Source: Epiperipatus broadwayi (lineage: Eukaryota; Onychophora; Udeonychophora; Euonychophora; Peripatidae). From it: a stretch of 64,000 nt of DNA. Made by a program: the position numbers and the translations under genes. The stretch's first letter is position 1, and each line of letters starts with the position of its first letter. The stretch is taken from assembly GCA_028023455.1 (NCBI GenBank), contig JAQFVV010000022.1, positions 8,823,100 through 8,887,099 of the forward strand, in the 5' to 3' direction. Below, piece after piece: positions 57,930 to 64,000 of the stretch. The notes beneath the pieces are model-generated. The model was given only the letters and a program-made list of their open reading frames with translations, was not told the origin of the DNA and did no database searches.

Positions 57930-59689
57930 GGGTGAAATGAATAGTTCTCAAAATATTAAAACCTATTTTGCACATGAAGCGCCACTTTAAAACAAACAAA
58001 AAACATCTTTTTCTTATGATAAATTCTTGATTAATGAAAAAAGCAATATATATATGTCAATGTGTTGGCACATTTTAGAAGTTCAGATATGGGTTAGTTT
58101 TACTGATTAAACAACCTGTAAATCGTCTACTGCATAGCAAAGGCTTCTTCAGTCTTCAAAGAGAAACAATGAAAGAAAAAGCACTGCTTATCAACCTTTC
58201 TAATTTATGATTGGGGAGGGTTTGAGCAGTTTTCTATTCTCTGTTCACCCTAAGATAATACGTTTATTGACTAATATTAGATAATCATCTGATTGGCTGT
58301 GGGTCAATTACTAAAGAAAATGTTTTAAGTCTGATTACAACCAAAAAACAAATTATGTTTTATATAAACCAATTCAGATTTGAACCTAGGTAATAGGTAC
58401 GGCAGATCAAGAAGTGTACTATCACATATCATAAATCTCTCAAAATAAAAATAAAGCAACAAAAAAATATATTTATTGATTCAATTAGTTTTTTCGAATG
58501 CTTTTTTTTGGGAATTTAAAAAAAAAAAATTGAATAATTTCAATTACTATTTAAGCTGGATTTTTTTTCTACTCCCTCTAACTTGAGTTAGATAAGTTTT
58601 TAATGCGCGCGTTAAAAAGTACAAACTTCTGAGTACAAACCTTTTTTTTCTTTTCTGCCTTTATTAAATAAACAAACAAGCGATTGGGAGATGGTAGTTA
58701 TAATTAAATGTATATTGACCTAAAATAAATAAGTATTTTTCTGAAACCGTATCATTTAACATTATTGTTAAATTAAATAAGAAATTTTGTTTGAAATTTT
58801 TAGAATATTTTTATATAGAAAAGTGCTTTTTTATTTTATTTTCAAGTAAAATCAATTTAAAATTTATGCAATAATGAAAAAAAGGGAAAAGGTGGATTTT
58901 GTGATTGGAGACAGATTAGTGTGATTGGCTAATTTAATAATTGAATTGGATTTCAGTGGCTGATCAAAAATCCATTATATTGTAATCTATTTATATTATT
59001 CTTAAATGTAATTAAAATGTAGACAAAGACTTGTAAGAAAAAAGCGAATCTGGAGCTTATACTTAATTAACTGTTCAGTGGGTGAGATCACAAACTCATT
59101 CCAGAAGGTGAATTATGCTCGACTTAAAATATTTTCTATTAATCTTTTTTCAAATCAAATTGGGTAAAATAAGCTTTCTTTTGTTTAAAATACATACTTA
59201 TGACTCACGAATGTTTTCGATGACCTTTGCAGAAAATTTATGCCAAAAAATATTTCCACTACATTTTGTTTTCATTTTTAAAATGATTCTTGAATATATG
59301 CATGGCAATAAATTTTATTTTTATTAAAAGTTATTGTTGTATTTCTAAATAAATATATATTTTAATTATTATTGGTTTTTACTAAATAATAATAACTGCT
59401 ATAACAAATTTGTATATGTTTAAATAGCTAATGAAAAGCTGGAGATCTGTAGTCAGTAATATAGCTAGCTGCCATGAAGTAAATGAAAATAATAAATATG
59501 GGCCTCTGGGTCTTAGGGTCCTTTAATTGTTGAACATTAAATTAAAAGTTAGTAGTGAATAAACGGTTTATAATTTAATCTGAGGTGTAACTACTATTAA
59601 GCCCAATTAAGGGTCCTTGGCATAAGAAAGTCCAGATTAAAATCTGTAACAGTTCTCACATTATGTATATATTATCTGTTGGGGGAGCC
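57930..59689. other. AT-rich intergenic DNA
   Basis: A degenerate CTGAAGAAGCC...GACGA string on the minus strand at 58120-58152 resembles the hammerhead-like core but has lost GAAA. A GC palindrome AATGCGCGCGTTA lies at about 58602. No gene is seen. Confidence 0.45.
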
Positions 59690-59795
59690 ACTATCTACAC
59701 TTGAAACTTGCAGGTTTATCTGAGCATAATTGATGAGATATTCTTGACTTTGTTTAAGGAGAAGCCACAACAGATCACATCACATTGCAAAAAGA
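59690..59795 (+). repeat. LINE-C 3' end fragment
   Basis: GGTTTATCTGAGCATAATTG, then GAGATATTCTTGACTTTG and AGGAGAAGCCACAACAGATC, then ACATCACATTGC, match the 3' ends of the LINE-C copies at about 51610-51690 and 52610-52680. Confidence 0.65.
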
Positions 59796-62700
59796 TGCTT
59801 TTCAATTACTTTATTATTTTTTTCATGATGAAAATAATATAAATTCATTTAAAATGTTATACATTTAAACAACAACATGAAAACAATATAATTTATTTAG
59901 AAAATGTACGTTTTAACATATAATGCAAAGTAATAAAAAAAAATACATCTATTAAAGCAATTAATCATTTTAAGTGTAATTTATTAGCAATCTCATGTTC
60001 AGTAAGGTTCACAAATGTTGTTCATAAAATATAGGTGTGTTGCATTTTTTGCCATCACATGATTTATTTTTCTCAATTTGTGGAATTATTTATTATCATT
60101 GGTAATTTAATTTCTTCCAAATGTTTATATTTGTAACAATTACTGGAGATATTTCTTTTTCCGTCGTCGTTTTTATTTGCCTTAATGTGATAACTTGTTT
60201 TTGGAATATTTTTAAACATTTTTTAATTTATTAAACATATTAATTTCAGTTTTATTGTTTAAATAAATTATATTATTTTCATGTTTTCTTAAATATTGAA
60301 TTATTATTGTTATTATTATTTTCAAATATAATTATGGTTATTATGAAAAAAAATTAAACAATGCTTTTCAATTATGTTTTATTCGCCAAATGTTCATAAA
60401 CGTTATATTATATTTGTGTTTTCTTTTCTTTAGTTAAACATACGGTACTTTAAATGAACAGATATTATGTTCATTACAAAAAATAAAAGTCGTCGATTAA
60501 CATTCATATGCGATTGGTGATTCACTATGCGCATGCGCATAAATTTAGTATCAATTTTTTTTAAAATTATATTAATACTTTTTATGTTTCTCTGACTAAA
60601 CGTGATTAATTTAAATAAATATATATTTATTTTAAACAGTTTTTACATTTTATTTTTTTCTGATTCTATTTATCATTTTAATAATTGATGCAAAATGACA
60701 AACACTGTATAATATCTTATAGCAGTATATTATATAAATCATAATATAAAAAAAAAAATGAATATCTGTTTATGCATTTCATTTATGGAAGTATTTTTCT
60801 TTAGAAGTGCAGTACTTTGCATTTTTAAAAGATAACATCACCTAGTTGTAGTTATGCAATAGTAGTTAAAATATTTATTCAGTCCATAATTAATGTATGA
60901 GAGAAATAATTTGTCATTTTGCATGGATAAGAAATAATTTTTTAAATGGATGACTTTATGGATTTACTTTGCAAAATAATTTCTTAAAAGCTTTAATGAA
61001 AACATTAATGTAGCAGTTTGAAGTTGGAGGGGGGGGGGGGTTCTGCCTAAATACACTATTATATTTGTTATAATAATTAAGAGAAAGTCTAGACTACTAG
61101 AATATAAAAATTTATAATAAAATTCATCATGGACATAATCAACTTTGTGTTAGATTTAATTATCTACCTGTGTAGTAAGCCATAGTGAGACAAGGTAAGG
61201 TAAAATCAAATAACAATTGGTAATGCTGTCTATTGTTTGTATCAGTCATAACCAGACATAAACTATATTTTGATTAAATTACATTAGGTTGAGATAAGAT
61301 TGGTTCTAAGTGTTTATTCAAGGTATCCAAGTTTTGTTAAATGATTGGCAATGATAATTTCAATACCTTTAAACTTTCCAAAGCAATTTTCTTTACCTTA
61401 CTATAGAATTATCTATTGTAAGCTTAGTAATAAATTGACATTAGGTGGCCAATTTCATGCTATAAGCTTGAATAGTACAGATGAGCAATGATGGCTTTTA
61501 GATGCAAAAACACATTAGTTCCAGGTTTGAATCTTATTCTTCACTGACAAAGCAAAATCCACAAATTGATTTGAGGATAGTTATATAATAGCACTATATT
61601 GTCAGATATCCATTGATTATTTAATATTTATGGTGTATGGTTCTAAAATAAGATAAAGAGAATGGACTGCTTTTGGAGACATATTAATAGGCAAGCATAT
61701 AAGAATATCATGATATTCTTGTCTTTACTTTCAAATTATTGTATATATTTAGATTACAATTTTATCCCCTCCTTTAAAACTTCCTAAAATGAATTCTAGC
61801 AATATAATCAATCATCTAGATGTCATTATTTGGTTTTAGTATTGAATTTGATGACGTCTGGATGAGAGACTATTGCTGAAAATGTGTAAGAAATTTGTCA
61901 GTTCTGTGCTAACTTTCATTCAATTCTTAAATCAATATTGCAAAGAACATCGGCTAGTTTGAATTATGATTTTACTTTTTCTTTGCCTTACCTATGATTT
62001 TGGCAGAAACCCATTTAATTTCACTTTCGTACAGGTACATAATATAATGTATATGTGAACTTTGTCATTTCCAGACTAATCTGCAATATAAAAATTCCCT
62101 TCCTTTATTCAATTTGACAACTAACAAATTTATTCTCAACGAATAGTTTATGAGGTGTTTTACTTATAGCAGCATTACAAATTGAATCTTTGTCTAATAC
62201 TATACCCCAATGAGTAATTTACAGTAATTTTACTATCCTGCTAATTATTTTCACTATCCTTTGAGGTTGGAAACATAAATACAGTGGTGATATTTAAATA
62301 TAAATTATTAAACTGTCCAAATAACAATGTTATTTTATTATCTGATGCAGATATTTTTAAAATGCTGTGATTAATCAAACTTCAACAGATGAAGAAGTGA
62401 GGAGAGATAGAATATCAGTTTTATTAAATCATTTGTAAAATTGTTTTGAAACTTTTCTGTATTTGCTATGTTGAAATCTTGCATATAGATCAAGGCTTAA
62501 GACTATTAAATTTAGACTAGTGTCTTTTCTCTAGTTAGAATATTTTGTACACTGAGTCAACATTAAAATCTACATATAGCTGCCATATATAGAGTGAGTT
62601 AGTATTTATGATCTGATAAATGTCTAAATGATCATTATACACTAAGTTCAGTACTTGGTGCTGGCCAATAGATATTCTTGATTTGGACAGTGCTTCTTGA

Positions 62701-63690
62701 TTTTTAACATTTAACCTGCTTCAGTAGCATAAGTTCATTAACCAACTGAAAGGTTTTATTGAGTTTCTAAAGAGTTTCAATTTGCTAGAATTTTAGCAAT
62801 TTTAAATCTAAGTAATTTTTTTTAGTTCGAGACATATCTATATATAATCTTTTCAGAACCCTATCACTATTAAGATGGGGGGTATTCTTACCCAGAATAA
62901 ATTTCATAACATTTTAAATTTCAATATTTGGAATTCTCCATACTAGCACTTAAAGCACTTATGTTATATTTGTGTGTTCAAAGCCAAATATTTTGTAAAA
63001 ACTATTCAGCAGATTCATCCCCTCCCCCTTCATCAAAACATGGGCAAGGGGTCGATAGTGCTTCTGATGATTTTTCACCTGCTTTTAAATTATATGTGAG
63101 GATATTCAAAATTTATTAATAATATTCGCTGTGCTGGAAATTTGATGTTATTAAAATAGTTTATATATACCGTATATTAGTCATATTAAGCACTTTTTAC
63201 AGCTATTTTAAAAAAACTAATAATGAGTTTAAAATGTTGCTGATTTCTCGTTTGATATTTCTTTTAAATACCAGTAGTGCATTCAGACTTTATATATAAA
63301 AACATCTGCCTCTTCTTAAGCAGTGACACTTCTGTCAACCATTACAACAATACCCGATAACCCCTCCCTGCCTTCTGATTTTCACTGAGAAGAGAAAATT
63401 TTTTCTCTTAATCATGACTTGAATCCCTCTTTTTCATTTTTTTAGATAAGAAGTATTTATCAATTCCTCATTATCAATTCCGGTGTGCTTTTAGTTATCA
63501 GATATTCTTCACGCACATATTCGTGTTTTGATGTGTTGGTATTTGCATGCATATATATAATATGCATTTCAGATACCTTCAGTTTAATAACAGTACTTTA
63601 ATATAAATTACACCCGAAGTGTTATCTAAAGGCAAATATTATTTATAAAGTTTTTGAAAGTTTAATACTTTCATTTTTTAAATTTGTAAA
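59796..63690. other. AT-rich intergenic DNA
   Basis: 3.9 kb without a recognisable gene or element. A G run of 12 lies at 61029-61040. A GC palindrome at 60527-60540 is listed separately. Confidence 0.5.
60509..60540. promoter_or_regulatory. Possible CCAAT plus NRF1-like site
   Basis: GATTGG (reverse CCAAT) is followed 11 bases later by the perfect 14-base palindrome ATGCGCATGCGCAT, which contains the animal NRF1 consensus TGCGCATGCGCA. CpG-containing palindromes are rare in this AT-rich window. No downstream gene is visible, so the function is only a guess. Confidence 0.25.
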
Positions 63691-63694
63691 TATG

Positions 63695-63875
63695 TTATCT
63701 AATAACCGAAACACACAGGCTTATTATATACCTGTGTCTATATATGTAATATATAGGGTATATGAGCACAGACTTTCACACAACCCACCACTCTCCACAC
63801 TATCTCATAACACTGATACACCTGAACACATATATGTTGAACAGATAAATAATCACCAGTATACGTATTTCATAA
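63695..63875 (-). mobile_element. Hammerhead-hairpin element, tail and one arm
   Basis: On the minus strand, ending at the tail: GAAATACGTATACTGGTGAT, ATCTGTTCAACATATA, TGTTATGAGATAGTG, AAGTCTGTGCTCATATA, then the tail ATATAGACACAGG and GCCTGTGTGTTTCGG. The tail is the same subtype as at 14030-14080. The copy is cut right at the GAAA of the hammerhead core, as a 5'-truncated retroposon would be. Confidence 0.7.
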
Positions 63876-64000
63876 TATAATATAATTATAATATTATTAT
63901 AATTTTGTCTTTAAACAAATTTCACATGACTGGATCACATCCAGTATGGATGCATACATGCGAGGCCAATAAAATAACCTACGCAGAGCATATTCTACTT

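Noticed and set aside
55461-61040. G runs at 55461-55473 and 61029-61040 as quadruplex or recombination sites
   Set aside because: Single homopolymer runs without repeated G tracts; likely slippage products or assembly noise.

Overview
The window is strongly AT-rich eukaryotic DNA that by eye holds no intact host gene, no rRNA, no tRNA gene and no CRISPR array. Almost everything recognisable is a transposable element or its remains. The mix is RTE-type and other non-LTR retrotransposons, a Penelope-like element, a BED-finger hAT transposon, tRNA-derived SINEs, short inverted-repeat elements and hammerhead-ribozyme-like motifs. This mix, with long intergenic AT-rich stretches, points to an animal (metazoan) genome. 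I cannot fix the phylum from sequence alone.

Layout. 1-2.9 kb: a foldback element carrying a hammerhead-like core. 3-5 kb: a minus-strand RTE endonuclease/RT remnant split by a small hAT element. 5.6-6.5 kb: a Penelope-like fragment. 7-14 kb: SINE, old repeats, a LINE fragment and a hairpin element. 14-15.2 kb: a cluster of a second tRNA-like repeat. 15.3-16.6 kb: a decayed LINE RT. 17-19 kb: degenerate tandem repeats between two direct repeats. 20.6-22 kb: a TA-flanked transposon. 24-25.7 kb: two head-to-tail RTE 3' ends with a SINE inserted. 28.5-29.5 kb: two hairpin elements. 30.5-31.7 kb: minus-strand RTE. 33.6 kb: long ATT microsatellite. 34.5 kb: SINE. 38 kb: a hairpin element in which both arms encode a hammerhead. 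38.7-39.2 kb: Penelope-like fragment. 40.0-46.4 kb: hAT transposon with a 5'-truncated LINE nested in its transposase gene. 46.9-48.2 kb: further hairpin elements. 50-52.7 kb and 57 kb: a third LINE family. 53.3 and 56-56.8 kb: inverted-repeat elements with hammerhead-like cores. 57.9-63.7 kb: mostly empty AT-rich DNA.

The most interesting theme is a set of long hairpin elements. Each is two inverted arms followed by a 25-60 base tail, and the best-delimited ones are flanked by 12-17 base target-site duplications like those of LINE-mobilised retroposons. Several carry the conserved hammerhead core (CUGANGA, stem II, GAAA). In the copy at 37986-38358 both arms also have a short stem III, a UA cleavage site and a matching stem I. 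This suggests a retrozyme-like or Penelope-related family of self-cleaving hairpin retroelements. The ribozyme and mobility claims are inference from primary sequence and have not been tested.
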